Source: NORP110 sp051251595 (GTDB taxonomy: Bacteria > Pseudomonadota > Alphaproteobacteria > Rhodobacterales > Rhodobacteraceae). Taken from it: a stretch of 64,000 nucleotides of DNA. Of this stretch, positions 15,041 through 24,028 are shown one piece after another. Positions within the stretch are counted from its first letter, which is position 1; each line of letters starts with the position of its first letter. Location of the stretch: positions 62,001 through 126,000 of the forward strand of contig JBPOFA010000002.1 in assembly GCA_051251595.1 (NCBI GenBank), written 5' to 3'. The position numbers and the translations under genes were made by a program. The notes under the pieces were generated by a model. That model saw only the letters and a program-made list of their open reading frames with translations. It searched no databases and had not been told where the DNA came from.

Positions 15041-16513
15041 ATGACCGAGATCAAACTCTATAACACCAGAACCCGTTCGAAAGAGCGGTTTGAGCCGCTG
15101 GATCCGCAAAATGTCCGCATGTATGTTTGTGGGCCGACGGTCTATGACCGCGCCCATCTTGGCAATGCGCGCCCGGTGGTGGTGTTTGACGTGCTCAACC
15201 GGTTGCTGCGCCATGTTTATGGGGACGATCAGGTCACCTATGTGCGCAACTTTACCGATGTGGATGACCGCATCAACAAAACGGCCCAGGACCGCAAGGC
15301 GGCAGGTGCGCCCGGAACGCTGGAAGAGCTGATCGCAGAACGCTCTGACGAAACCATTCGCTGGTATCACGAGGATATGGACGCGCTTGGGGCGTTGCGC
15401 CCCAATCAAGAACCCCGCGCGACCGGGTATATCGATCAAATGGTTGAGATGATTGCGGATCTGATCGCCAAGGGGAATGCGTACGAGGCAGAGGGCCATG
15501 TTCTGTTCGGCGTTGAAAGCTATGGCGCGTATGGCAAGCTGTCGGGCCGCAGCATCGATGATATGATCGCCGGTGCCCGGGTAGAGGTGGCGCCCTACAA
15601 ACGCAATCCGATGGATTTTGTGCTGTGGAAGCCGTCAAGCGACGATCTGCCCGGATGGGACAGCCCCTGGGGGCGCGGGCGTCCGGGGTGGCATATCGAA
15701 TGTTCTGCCATGTCCTATGAGCTGTTGGGCGAAAGTTTCGACATCCATGGGGGCGGCAATGATCTGATGTTCCCGCATCATGAAAACGAAATCGCGCAAT
15801 CCTGCTGCGCCCATCCGGACGGCGGGTTTGCCCGGTTCTGGATGCATAATGAGATGTTGCAGGTTGAAGGAAAGAAGATGTCCAAGTCCTTGGGCAATTT
15901 CTTTACCGTGCGGGATTTGCTGGATCAGGGCATCCCGGGCGAAGTGATCCGTTTTGTGTTCCTGTCAACGCATTATCGCAAGCCGATGGATTGGCGGCTC
16001 GACTACGCGAACAAGGCTCAGATGCGGTTGGAGATATGGGCTTCTGAGGTTCAGGTTGCACAGCATATAAGAACAGAATTCGAGGGCGACAAAGACGGGT
16101 TCACGCGGGCCAACGTGCCTGAAAATGTACTTGCCGCACTTTCGGATGATCTAAACTCATCCCTGGCCATTACCCATTTGATCGCGATTGGTAAGACGCT
16201 TGAGGGCGCAAGCCGCGGTGAATTGACCGATGACGACGTGGAACGGTCACAGCGCGAATTGATTGCTGGTTGTTATCTGATTGGGATAGACCTTTTTGTG
16301 TTTGAAGATCGGGACAAGTTTGACCTGAGCGACTATGTTGAGAAGCTGTCCCAGCTTCGCGCGGTCGCAATGGAAACCAAGGATTTCAGCGCCCTTGACG
16401 CGTTCAAAGCGGCTTTGATCGCGGCGAATGTTGAGGTGCGAATGTCAAAAAATGAGGTCGAGCTCTGTGCAGGGGCTGGTTTCGATCCTTCCAAACTGGA
16501 CGCCCTGAAATGA
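15041..16513 (+). CDS. cysS: Cysteine--tRNA ligase
   Basis: Charges tRNA-Cys. The 490-residue class I synthetase has the zinc ligand Cys in YVCGPTVYD (about residue 29), the HIGH-type AHLGN, the zinc-site HIECS and the KMSKS loop KKMSKSLGN at about residues 282-290. The C-terminal helical domain ends with a block (LRAVAMETKDFSALDAFKAA) and FDPSKLDALK. That same block, with the same FDPSKL ending, recurs as a separate gene at 16644. ATG 15041 is chosen; the longer frame from 14999 adds residues without family likeness. Confidence 0.97.
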   Translation: MTEIKLYNTRTRSKERFEPLDPQNVRMYVCGPTVYDRAHLGNARPVVVFDVLNRLLRHVYGDDQVTYVRNFTDVDDRINKTAQDRKAAGAPGTLEELIAERSDETIRWYHEDMDALGALRPNQEPRATGYIDQMVEMIADLIAKGNAYEAEGHVLFGVESYGAYGKLSGRSIDDMIAGARVEVAPYKRNPMDFVLWKPSSDDLPGWDSPWGRGRPGWHIECSAMSYELLGESFDIHGGGNDLMFPHHENEIAQSCCAHPDGGFARFWMHNEMLQVEGKKMSKSLGNFFTVRDLLDQGIPGEVIRFVFLSTHYRKPMDWRLDYANKAQMRLEIWASEVQVAQHIRTEFEGDKDGFTRANVPENVLAALSDDLNSSLAITHLIAIGKTLEGASRGELTDDDVERSQRELIAGCYLIGIDLFVFEDRDKFDLSDYVEKLSQLRAVAMETKDFSALDAFKAALIAANVEVRMSKNEVELCAGAGFDPSKLDALK

Positions 16514-16563
16514 CGCGTCCCAGTCTCACATCGGGCGGCGTCCGGACCGAAGGGTGGCGCAAA

Positions 16564-16592
16564 GCGCCCGCCCTGTGGGGCGGGGCGGGCGC
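16564..16592. repeat. GC-rich perfect hairpin after cysS
   Basis: GCGCCCGCCC (16564-16573) and GGGCGGGCGC (16583-16592) form a perfect 10-base-pair stem around a 9-base loop. There is no T tract, so it is not a classic terminator. It resembles GC-rich intergenic palindromes reported as dispersed elements in Rhodobacteraceae; copy number could not be tested in this window. Confidence 0.6.
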
Positions 16593-16643
16593 TGCCCGGT
16601 GCTGCGCCCCGGCCCTTAACAAACATAAACTGGAGTCCCTCAC

Positions 16644-16886
16644 ATGAGCGGCAATGACGAAATCGAATACATCGAAATCTCTGGCCCAAAGCCAGAGCAG
16701 TCTGCCCAGGTCGAGGCTTTGCTGGTCGCCCGTCGCGCAGCACGGGCGGAACAGGATTTTGAAACCGCCGACCGGATTCGCGCCATTCTGGATGGGGCAG
16801 GGGTCGTGGTGATCGACTCTCCGGACGTGACGGCCTGGAAGCCGGGGCCCAATTTTGATCCTTCCAAATTGCAGGACCCATCATGA
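16644..16886 (+). CDS. Free-standing CysS C-terminal-domain-like protein
   Basis: An 80-residue protein whose main part (QVEALLVARRAARAEQDFET then ADRIRAILDGAGVVVIDSP) is the small helical domain found at the C-terminus of cysteinyl-tRNA synthetases (typical form AARxxKDFxxADxIRDEL). It ends FDPSKLQDPS, echoing FDPSKLDALK at the end of the upstream CysS, so the two probably share origin by duplication. It has no catalytic motifs. ATG 16644 follows TGGAGT, and its stop overlaps the cimA start (ATGA), so it is translationally coupled to cimA. It might bind tRNA-Cys or help CysS; that is inference. Confidence 0.75.
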   Translation: MSGNDEIEYIEISGPKPEQSAQVEALLVARRAARAEQDFETADRIRAILDGAGVVVIDSPDVTAWKPGPNFDPSKLQDPS

Positions 16887-18502
16887 CCAAAGAACGTCTT
16901 TACCTGTTCGACACGACCTTGCGCGATGGTCAGCAGACCCAGGGGGTTCAGTTCTCGGCCGAGGAAAAACACCAGATCGCCGGGATGCTGGACGATCTGG
17001 GGCTGGATTACATCGAAGGGGGCTGGCCCGGCTCGAACCCGACGGATACCGCGTTTTTTGGGGCTCCGCCCAAAACCCGCGCGACTTTCACGGCCTTTGG
17101 AATGACCAAACGTTCTGGCCGGTCCGCAGAGAATGACGATGTGCTGGCCGCCGTGATGAATGCGGGCACCCCCGCCGTGTGTCTGGTGGGCAAGTCCCAT
17201 GAATTTCATGTCACCACGGCACTGAATGTCCCGCTGGCCGAGAATGTCGAAAACATCGCGGCCTCTTTCAAACATATCACCGATGCGGGGCGCGAGGCGC
17301 TGTTTGACGCCGAGCATTTCTTTGACGGGTACAAATCGAACCCGGCCTACACTCTAGAATGCCTGCATGCGGCCTATGGTGCCGGGACCCGTTGGATCGT
17401 TTTATGCGACACCAATGGCGGGACATTGCCCGATGAGATCAATCGCATCGTGAAAGAGGTGATTGCCGCAGGTATTCCGGGCAGCCATTTGGCGATCCAC
17501 ACCCATGATGATACGGGCAACGCCGTTGCTGGTTCTCTGGCGGCCGTGGATGCCGGGGTGCGGCAGGTGCAGGGCACGTTGAACGGGTTGGGCGAACGTT
17601 GTGGCAACGCAAACCTGACAACGCTGATCCCGACACTGTTGTTAAAGGAACCCTATGCCAGCCAGTTCGAAATCGGTGTGTCCCAAGAGGATCTGACCGG
17701 TCTGACGCGGGTGTCACGCAAGCTTGACGATATTCTGAACCGCGTGCCTTTGCGCAGCGCCCCTTTTGTCGGGGCTTCGGCCTTTGCGCATAAGGCGGGT
17801 TTGCATGCGAGTGCGATTTTGAAAGACCCGACCACCTATGAGCATATAGAACCGGCGCGCGTCGGAAATTCGCGCATCATCCCGATGTCCAATCAGGCCG
17901 GGCAGTCCAATCTGCGCACGCGTCTGGAAACCATGGGCTTGACGGTGGCCAAGGGCGATCCGGCACTTGGGCGCATCCTTGAGGTGATCAAGGAACGCGA
18001 GGCAGAGGGCTATTCCTATGACACGGCCCAGGCGAGTTTTGAGCTGTTGGCGCGGCGAGAGCTGGGTCAGTTGCCGGAATTCTTTGAGGTGAAGCGCTAT
18101 AAGGTGACCGTTGAGCGGCGCAAGAACAAGCGGAACAAGATGGTCAGCCTGTCCGAAGCGGTGGTTGTGGTTAAGATCGGCGAGGAAAAGACGCTGAGCG
18201 TGTCGGACTCGGTCGATGAAAGCGGCACGGATCGCGGGCCGGTGAACGCGCTGTCACGCGCCTTGGCCAAGGATCTGGGGCGTTATCAGACGATGATTGA
18301 CGACATGCATCTGGTCGATTTCAAGGTGCGCATCACTCAGGGCGGCACAGAGGCTGTGACCCGTGTTGTGATCGACAGCGAAGACAGCAAAGGGCTGCGC
18401 TGGTCCACGGTTGGGGTATCCCCCAACATCGTCGATGCGTCCTTTGAGGCGTTGCTGGATGCGATCAATTGGAAGCTTGTGCATGACGGTGCGCAGGTCT
18501 GA
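16883..18502 (+). CDS. cimA: Citramalate synthase
   Basis: Condenses pyruvate and acetyl-CoA to (R)-citramalate, giving 2-oxobutyrate for isoleucine without threonine. The 539 residues match the CimA branch of the HMG-CoA lyase/IPMS family: LFDTTLRDGQQTQGVQFS at the start (metal-binding TLRDG), YIEGGWPGSNPTD typical of CimA rather than LeuA, the HTHDDTGNAVA metal-binding motif near residue 212, and GTLNGLGERCGNANL. A C-terminal LeuA-type dimer regulatory domain lies at about residues 390-535. It overlaps the upstream small gene by 4 bases. Confidence 0.93.
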   Translation: MTKERLYLFDTTLRDGQQTQGVQFSAEEKHQIAGMLDDLGLDYIEGGWPGSNPTDTAFFGAPPKTRATFTAFGMTKRSGRSAENDDVLAAVMNAGTPAVCLVGKSHEFHVTTALNVPLAENVENIAASFKHITDAGREALFDAEHFFDGYKSNPAYTLECLHAAYGAGTRWIVLCDTNGGTLPDEINRIVKEVIAAGIPGSHLAIHTHDDTGNAVAGSLAAVDAGVRQVQGTLNGLGERCGNANLTTLIPTLLLKEPYASQFEIGVSQEDLTGLTRVSRKLDDILNRVPLRSAPFVGASAFAHKAGLHASAILKDPTTYEHIEPARVGNSRIIPMSNQAGQSNLRTRLETMGLTVAKGDPALGRILEVIKEREAEGYSYDTAQASFELLARRELGQLPEFFEVKRYKVTVERRKNKRNKMVSLSEAVVVVKIGEEKTLSVSDSVDESGTDRGPVNALSRALAKDLGRYQTMIDDMHLVDFKVRITQGGTEAVTRVVIDSEDSKGLRWSTVGVSPNIVDASFEALLDAINWKLVHDGAQV

Positions 18503-18512
18503 TGGGCCCGAG

Positions 18513-19271
18513 ATGAGTGTGAATGCCTGCGCTGCGCTGCTGAAAAAGGCAGATCCCGACCGGTTTTTATCCGTCATGGCGGCCGCTCCGGCGGCGCGCG
18601 CTGTGCTGTTCCCGATCTATGCCTTTAACGTCGAGGTGGCCCGCGCCCCTTGGGTGACAGAGGAATCCATGATCGCAGAAATGCGGCTGCAATGGTGGCG
18701 CGATGCGCTGGAAGAGATAAGCAAAGGCGGCAATGTGCGTCGGCACGAGGTTGTTACGCCGCTGGCGGATGTCATTTCTGCCGAAGATGCAGAGCTGCTG
18801 GACAAGCTGGTCATGGCCCGTCGGTGGGATATTTACAAAGATCCGTTTGAGGATGAGGCGCATTTTCGCGAGTATCTGACAGCCACGTCCGGCGGGCTGT
18901 TACAGGTCGCAGGGCGTGCTTTGGGGGCAAAGGGGCATGACCCGGCGCTTGGGCAGCTTGGCTATGCGTTCGGTCTGGCGAATTGGTTTGTCGCTGTGCC
19001 GGAACTTGAGGCACGTGGCCGCATTCCCTTTGTGGATGGCCGGGAACAGGCGGTTGTGGATCTGGCGCAAGAGGGTTTGCAGATTTTAAAAGAGGCCCGC
19101 AAACGTGTTCCGGCCCAGGCCCGCGCAGCCACACGTTCGGGATGGCTGGCAGACAGAACCCTACGTTCTGCTGCCGCCAACCCTGCCATCGTTAAGGATG
19201 GCAGGCTGCATATCTCTGATTTTGTGAAAAAGGCGTCTTTGCTTAGCCGCGTTTTGACTGGGTCACCTTGA
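18513..19271 (+). CDS. Squalene/phytoene synthase-fold protein, NDUFAF6-like
   Basis: A 252-residue protein with the prenyl-condensing fold but with a changed first active-site region: FPIYAFNVEVARAPWVTEES then MIAEMRLQWWRDALEEI, where true synthases have an Asp-rich DxxxD motif. That line closely follows the human complex I assembly factor NDUFAF6 (AFNVELAQVKDSVSEK, RMQFW), so a complex I assembly role is more likely than carotenoid or hopanoid synthesis. That role is from homology. Start ATG 18513 is 11 bases after cimA. Its 3' end overlaps a small ORF on the other strand. Confidence 0.8.
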   Translation: MSVNACAALLKKADPDRFLSVMAAAPAARAVLFPIYAFNVEVARAPWVTEESMIAEMRLQWWRDALEEISKGGNVRRHEVVTPLADVISAEDAELLDKLVMARRWDIYKDPFEDEAHFREYLTATSGGLLQVAGRALGAKGHDPALGQLGYAFGLANWFVAVPELEARGRIPFVDGREQAVVDLAQEGLQILKEARKRVPAQARAATRSGWLADRTLRSAAANPAIVKDGRLHISDFVKKASLLSRVLTGSP

Positions 19272-19347
19272 CGCGCGCGGGCGTGCGAAACGCGATCGTG
19301 GTCAGGGCAGTTAATACAAGTGTCACTGTCAAAAGGCTCAGTATCAT
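19243..19347 (-). CDS. Candidate 34-residue single-pass membrane micro-protein
   Basis: ATG 19347 opens a 34-codon frame ending in TAA at 19243-19245. The peptide begins with a strongly hydrophobic stretch (MILSLLTVTLVLTALTTIAF) and ends with basic residues (RTPARVKVTQSKRG), the layout of a one-pass membrane micro-protein. AGGAC lies about 11 bases before the ATG. It overlaps the last 29 bases of the convergent NDUFAF6-like gene. The sequence could be chance, but the sharp hydrophobic-then-basic order is unusual for a shadow frame. Confidence 0.35.
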   Translation of the reverse strand: MILSLLTVTLVLTALTTIAFRTPARVKVTQSKRG

Positions 19348-19498
19348 ATCGACGCAAGTCCTATTCAATTTCTAAGGATATTCATTGCAGCCCTAAACGT
19401 GAAAGCCAACCTATTTATTAAAAAATCTGGCAAATTCGAAGGATCGTGAAACAGTTTCCGGCGCAGGTCTTTGTTGTGCACAAAGCCTGCTCAATTAA

Positions 19499-20713
19499 CT
19501 ATTTGCGCGTCCGCATCATCAGCCAGATCAGCGACCCGCCTGCCAGAACAAGGAACGGTGCCATCGCCAGGTTGACGGCGTTCCATCCCTCGATCGCTGT
19601 GCCGCCAGAACAATTCATCAAACCGCCTGATGCAAGCGATGCCAGGGTGACACAGCCAAAGACGATCATGTCGTTCATGCCCTGCACACGCCCGCGTTCT
19701 TCGGGGTCATGCGCAGAGGCCAGCATTGTCGTGGCCCCGATAAAGCCAAAGTTCCAGCCCAGCCCCAGCAGGATCAAGGCGGCGTAGAAATTCGTGATGT
19801 CCACGCCCGACAATCCGGCAGCGCCTGCGCCTGCCAGAATGACCAGACCGATGGATATGATTTTCTCGACGCCGAAGCGGGTGATCAACTGGCCGGTGAA
19901 AAAGGACGGAACGAACATGGCCAGAACGTGGAACATCACCACGTCCGCCGCATTGCTTTTGGTATAGCCGCAGCCCACGACGGCCAGCGGTGTCGAGGTC
20001 ATGACAAGGTTCATCAATGCATAAGACACCATGGCACAGATGATCGCCACGGCGATGCGCGGGGTCATCAACAGTTGCAGACGGCTGCGGCCCTTGGGGG
20101 CATCCTCTGCCGCGGCTGTGGGGCGGGGAATGTCCAGCAATAGGAACAACAGTGATCCCAGGATGTTGATCGCTATAACGGCGATATAGGTGCCCAGAAA
20201 TGGGGTGACCATGGAATCAGCAGAGACTTTGACCAATTGCGGCCCCACAATCGCAGAGGCCAGCCCCCCCGCCATGACATAGGAAATCGCTTTGGGGCGA
20301 AACGTTTCGCTTGCTGTGTCGCTGGCTGCAAAACGAAAGAACCCTTGGGCGGACATGTAGCCGCCGGTGAACAGGGACCCCAGCAGGAACAGCTCAAAAC
20401 TGGCCTGCATCAGCCCGTAGGCGCTAATGATCGCGCCGATGCTGCCGCAAAGCGTGCCAACGAAAAAGCCGGTGCGTCGGCCAAACCGCTGCATGATGGC
20501 CGACATGGGTGTTGCCGCAAGCATTGATCCAAGCACGACAAACGTGATCGGCATGGTGGCCAGACAGATATTGCTGGCCAGCGATTGCCCGGCCAAGCCC
20601 CCAATAATGAAAATCATCGGCATTTGCGCACCCAGAAAGGCCTGGGCCAGCACCAGAATGATCACATTCCGTTTCGCGCGAGAATCGTCGTGGACAAGGG
20701 TCGCATCAGTCAT
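19499..20713 (-). CDS. Major facilitator superfamily transporter
   Basis: A 404-residue integral membrane protein with about 12 hydrophobic segments. MFS marks include the loop 2-3 motif RFGRRTGFFVGTLCGSIGA (about residues 75-93) and GVEKIISIGLVI in the second half. The C-terminus reads GGSLIWLMMRTRK. The substrate is unknown. It lies 39 bases downstream of cobB on the same strand and so may be co-transcribed with the cobalamin genes cobA and cobB; whether it moves a corrin-pathway compound, or is just a neighbour, cannot be told from sequence. Confidence 0.87.
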   Translation of the reverse strand: MTDATLVHDDSRAKRNVIILVLAQAFLGAQMPMIFIIGGLAGQSLASNICLATMPITFVVLGSMLAATPMSAIMQRFGRRTGFFVGTLCGSIGAIISAYGLMQASFELFLLGSLFTGGYMSAQGFFRFAASDTASETFRPKAISYVMAGGLASAIVGPQLVKVSADSMVTPFLGTYIAVIAINILGSLLFLLLDIPRPTAAAEDAPKGRSRLQLLMTPRIAVAIICAMVSYALMNLVMTSTPLAVVGCGYTKSNAADVVMFHVLAMFVPSFFTGQLITRFGVEKIISIGLVILAGAGAAGLSGVDITNFYAALILLGLGWNFGFIGATTMLASAHDPEERGRVQGMNDMIVFGCVTLASLASGGLMNCSGGTAIEGWNAVNLAMAPFLVLAGGSLIWLMMRTRK

Positions 20714-20752
20714 GGGGACAGGCGTACTCTTCGAATTTAGGGAAGAAAACCC

Positions 20753-22024
20753 TCAATCGACCCAATCAATCACATGCGCGAAAGAGCCGCAGACGCGCCC
20801 CTGTCGCAGGCCCATTGGGGCCAGCTGGGTGCCTTCGGCATCGGTGGCGTCGAACAATGCGGGGCCATCTGCTTTGATGGTCGTGGCATAGTGAAATTCA
20901 TGGGCGGGCAACGGGGATTTAAACGGCCCCCCCAAAGGGGTCAGGCTGCGATAGCCCAAATGCAAGGCGCGGTGTTCGAAAGAGGTTTCCAGCGGCAACA
21001 GGCCCAGCATTTCGTGCGCCACGCCGTCGCTGTCTGTCAGGGCCTCGCCCAACATCATATAGCCCCCGCATTCGCCATAGATCACAGCGGTTTGCGCCGC
21101 GCGGGTCATTCCAGCGCGAAAATTGGCCGCTGCGGCAAGCTTTGCAGCGTAAAGCTCTGGGTAGCCGCCGGGTAGAAAGATGAAATCAGCAGGGGCCGGG
21201 GCCTCATCCGCCAGCGGCGAGAAAAACGAAAGCGTTGCCCCGGCTGCGCGCCAGTCCGCCAGCATATGCGGGTAGGAAAAGGCGAATGCTGCGTCCCGCG
21301 CGATGGCGATGGTTTGCGCGGGTGGTTTGCCGAGCGGCAATTGCGGTGCGGGCGGCAGATCAGTGGCACAGGCCTGCAACGCGTGCAGATCGACCGCTTC
21401 CAGCACCTTATCTGCAGCATGGTCGAGAAAGGTTTCAAGGTCCGACCGCTCGCTGGCCTGCACCAGCCCCAAATGGCGCGAAGGATGGGTCAGGCCAGAG
21501 TCTCGGGGCAGGGCGCCCAAAACGGGCAGGCCAGTTTGTTCAAGGGCGCGTCGCAGCATCTTTTCGTGACGCGGCGATCCGACCTTGTTCAGGATGACGC
21601 CAACAACGCGGACGCTGGCGTCATGCCGGGCAAAGCCCTGCACGATCGGCGCAATCGACTGCGCCATGCGTGCGGCATCCACCACCAGAACCACGGGCAG
21701 CCCAAGGCTGCGGGCCAGATCTGCGGTGGCCCCCTTGCCGTCGGGCGGCGCGCCGTCAAACAGGCCCATGGCCCCTTCGATGATCAACAGCCCGTCACCA
21801 GAGGCGCGCTTGGCGATGTGCTGATCCGTCATCGCCCAGGCATCAAGGTTCAGGGCCGGATGACCGCTGGCCGCTTCGTGAAAGCGGGGATCGATGTAAT
21901 CCGGGCCGCTTTTGGCCCCGCGCACGGGAACGCCGCTGCGTTGCAAGGCGCGCAATATTCCAAGTGTAATCGTTGTCTTGCCGCTGCCAGAGGCCGGGGC
22001 CGCAATGATCAATCCGGTGGTCAT
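20753..22024 (-). CDS. cobB: Cobyrinate / hydrogenobyrinate a,c-diamide synthase
   Basis: Amidates the a and c side chains of (hydrogeno)byrinate in cobalamin synthesis, using ATP and glutamine. The 423 residues split into an N-terminal DTBS-like ATPase (IIAAPASGSGKTTITLGILRAL, then SGPDYIDPRFHEAASGHPALNLDAW) and a C-terminal class I glutamine amidotransferase domain with the nucleophile Cys in VIYGECGGYMMLG (about residue 328) and a late HEFHYATT. The start overlaps the cobA stop by 4 bases. Confidence 0.95.
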   Translation of the reverse strand: MTTGLIIAAPASGSGKTTITLGILRALQRSGVPVRGAKSGPDYIDPRFHEAASGHPALNLDAWAMTDQHIAKRASGDGLLIIEGAMGLFDGAPPDGKGATADLARSLGLPVVLVVDAARMAQSIAPIVQGFARHDASVRVVGVILNKVGSPRHEKMLRRALEQTGLPVLGALPRDSGLTHPSRHLGLVQASERSDLETFLDHAADKVLEAVDLHALQACATDLPPAPQLPLGKPPAQTIAIARDAAFAFSYPHMLADWRAAGATLSFFSPLADEAPAPADFIFLPGGYPELYAAKLAAAANFRAGMTRAAQTAVIYGECGGYMMLGEALTDSDGVAHEMLGLLPLETSFEHRALHLGYRSLTPLGGPFKSPLPAHEFHYATTIKADGPALFDATDAEGTQLAPMGLRQGRVCGSFAHVIDWVD

Positions 22025-22875
22025 TTTATTTCGGCAGGCTTGTCGCGTCCAAGAGGGTCAAGATTGCGCGGCGCATCGCCCCGGGACATGCCCTGCCAAT
22101 CCAGAACCTGACGCATCAGGACGGAACGCCCAATGCAGATGATAGCAGGCGGCTCTATCCCGCTTTTTTCAATATCGGCAACGGCTGTGCCCAAGGTGGT
22201 TTCCAGCACGTTTTGCTTGTCCGTCGTGGCGTCTGTGACCAGGGCTACGGGTTCGTCGGGGTCGCGGCCTGCCTCTATCAGGGCAGAGGTGATCCGCGCG
22301 ATGTGGCGCATCCCCATATAGATGACGATGACCTGACTGCCTTTGGAAATCGCCTGCCAATCCAGAGAGCCGGGCGTTTGCCCCGACTGGTCATGGCCGG
22401 TCACAAAGGTCACGGATTGGTTTACGTCGCGATGCGTTACCGGAATGCCCGCATAGGCCAGCCCGCCGATTCCGGCCGAAATTCCCGGAATGATCCGGAT
22501 CGGCACGTCATGTTGCACCAGGGTCTGGGCCTCTTCGCCGCCACGGCCAAACACGAAAGGATCGCCGCCCTTCAGGCGCAACACGCGTTTGCCCGCTTTG
22601 GCCAGGTCCACCAGCCGCAGCGAAATGTCGATTTGCTTGGCCGAAGGCTTGCCGCCGCGCTTGCCGGCGTAAATGATCTCTGCCCCCGGCTTGGCCCAGT
22701 CCAAGATCTCATTGCCCACCAGCGCATCATAGATAATCGCATCCGCCTGTCGCAGGGCGTTCAACGCGTGCAATGTCAGCAGGCCCGGATCACCGGGCCC
22801 GGCACCACACAGCCACACCCATCCGGGCAAAAGCTCTGGCCAATGTGCGGCAGGAAGATCAGGTGAATCGGTCAT
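22021..22875 (-). CDS. cobA: Uroporphyrinogen-III C-methyltransferase
   Basis: Adds methyl groups at C2 and C7 of uroporphyrinogen III to give precorrin-2, the branch from heme to cobalamin and siroheme. The 284 residues carry the SUMT signatures VWLCGAGPGDPGLLTLHALN (about residues 18-37), VYAGKR-type IIYAGKRGGKPSAKQ, RLKGGDPFVFGRGGEEA, and GISAGIGGLAYAGIPVTHR. It lacks CysG oxidase domains, so it is the single-function form. ATG 22875 is chosen; the frame opens at 23031, but the added residues overlap the divergent cbiD start. Confidence 0.95.
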   Translation of the reverse strand: MTDSPDLPAAHWPELLPGWVWLCGAGPGDPGLLTLHALNALRQADAIIYDALVGNEILDWAKPGAEIIYAGKRGGKPSAKQIDISLRLVDLAKAGKRVLRLKGGDPFVFGRGGEEAQTLVQHDVPIRIIPGISAGIGGLAYAGIPVTHRDVNQSVTFVTGHDQSGQTPGSLDWQAISKGSQVIVIYMGMRHIARITSALIEAGRDPDEPVALVTDATTDKQNVLETTLGTAVADIEKSGIEPPAIICIGRSVLMRQVLDWQGMSRGDAPRNLDPLGRDKPAEIK

Positions 22876-22972
22876 AGGTAACTTATGGCGTTTTGTGTCA
22901 GGGACGAAAAGCAAAACCGCGACGTCATAAGGGCAATTGGCGTCAGGGTCATCGCTGACTATAGTGCGCAGA

Positions 22973-24028
22973 ATGAAAGATAAACCCGGAACAGAGCTGC
23001 GGCGTGGTTGGACGACTGGCGCATGCGCCACGGCGGCCAGTAAGGCGGCTTTGGTGCAGTTTTTCGGGGGGGCATTCCCGACAGAGGTGACGATAACACT
23101 GCCAAAGGGCGAAACCCCTGTGTTTCAGGTCGCGCATACGGATCACGGTGATGGCTGGGCAGAGGTGGGAATCACCAAGGATGCTGGTGATGACCCTGAT
23201 GTCACCCATGGCGCGTTGATCATTGCCCGGGTAAGCCCGTCATCCGGGGGAATCGTGTTTGAAGCAGGTGAGGGCGTGGGCGTTGTGACGAAACCGGGGC
23301 TACCGATCCCACCGGGGCAGGCGGCCATCAACCCGGTTCCAAGACAAATGATGACCCAGGTTGTCGAGGACGTGGCCTCCGAATTCGGACGCATGGCGAA
23401 TATCACCATCACCATATCCATTCCCGGCGGCGCAGAGATCGCGCAAAAGACCTGGAACCCGCGTCTTGGGATCAAGGGCGGCCTGTCGATTCTGGGCACC
23501 ACCGGAATCGTGCGCCCATTTTCCTGTTCCGCCTGGATCGCGTCTATCCATCGCGGAGTTGACGTCGCGCGGGCGGATGGCTTGGCCCATGTTGCAGGCT
23601 GCACTGGGGCAATGTCAGAAAAGGCGGTTCAGGCGCTTTATGGCCTTCCAGATCATGCGATGCTGGACATGGGCGATTTCTACGGTGGCCTGATCAAATA
23701 TATCGCGAAACACCCGGTTCAAAGGTTGACGATCGGCGGCGGGATCGGAAAGCTCACGAAACTGGCGCAAGGGGCGGTTGATTTGCATTCCGGGCGCAGT
23801 CAGGTGGATTTTGAGGATCTTGCAAAACGGTTTGGACATATGGACGTGAAGCAGGCCAATACCGCCCTTGAAGCGCTCAGCATCATCGGGCCGGATATGG
23901 CGCAAGGCATTGCCGATGCCGCTTTGGCGCAGTTGAATGCGCGGGTCGGGCCGGGGACGGATGCCGGTGTGACTTGCGATGTCGTTCTGGTGGATCGCGC
24001 GGGCGACATTCTGGCGCGGGCAGGCTGA
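22973..24028 (+). CDS. cbiD: Cobalt-precorrin-5B C1-methyltransferase (CbiD type)
   Basis: Methylates C1 of the corrin ring. The 351 residues match CbiD: LRRGWTTGACATAASKAALV near the start, TKPGLPIPPGQAAINPVPR (about residues 104-122), GGLSILGTTGIVRPFSCSAW and DFYGGLIKYIAKHPVQRLTI. In the classic aerobic pathway this step belongs to CobF, so use of CbiD here suggests a mixed pathway. It is divergent from cobA across 97 bases; I see no B12-riboswitch box in that gap. Its stop shares one base with the cobK start. Confidence 0.92.
   Translation: MKDKPGTELRRGWTTGACATAASKAALVQFFGGAFPTEVTITLPKGETPVFQVAHTDHGDGWAEVGITKDAGDDPDVTHGALIIARVSPSSGGIVFEAGEGVGVVTKPGLPIPPGQAAINPVPRQMMTQVVEDVASEFGRMANITITISIPGGAEIAQKTWNPRLGIKGGLSILGTTGIVRPFSCSAWIASIHRGVDVARADGLAHVAGCTGAMSEKAVQALYGLPDHAMLDMGDFYGGLIKYIAKHPVQRLTIGGGIGKLTKLAQGAVDLHSGRSQVDFEDLAKRFGHMDVKQANTALEALSIIGPDMAQGIADAALAQLNARVGPGTDAGVTCDVVLVDRAGDILARAG

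Noticed and set aside
22876..22972. Cobalamin riboswitch between cobA and cbiD
   Set aside because: The 97-base gap is too short and no B12-box-like sequence (GCCACTG-type) was seen.
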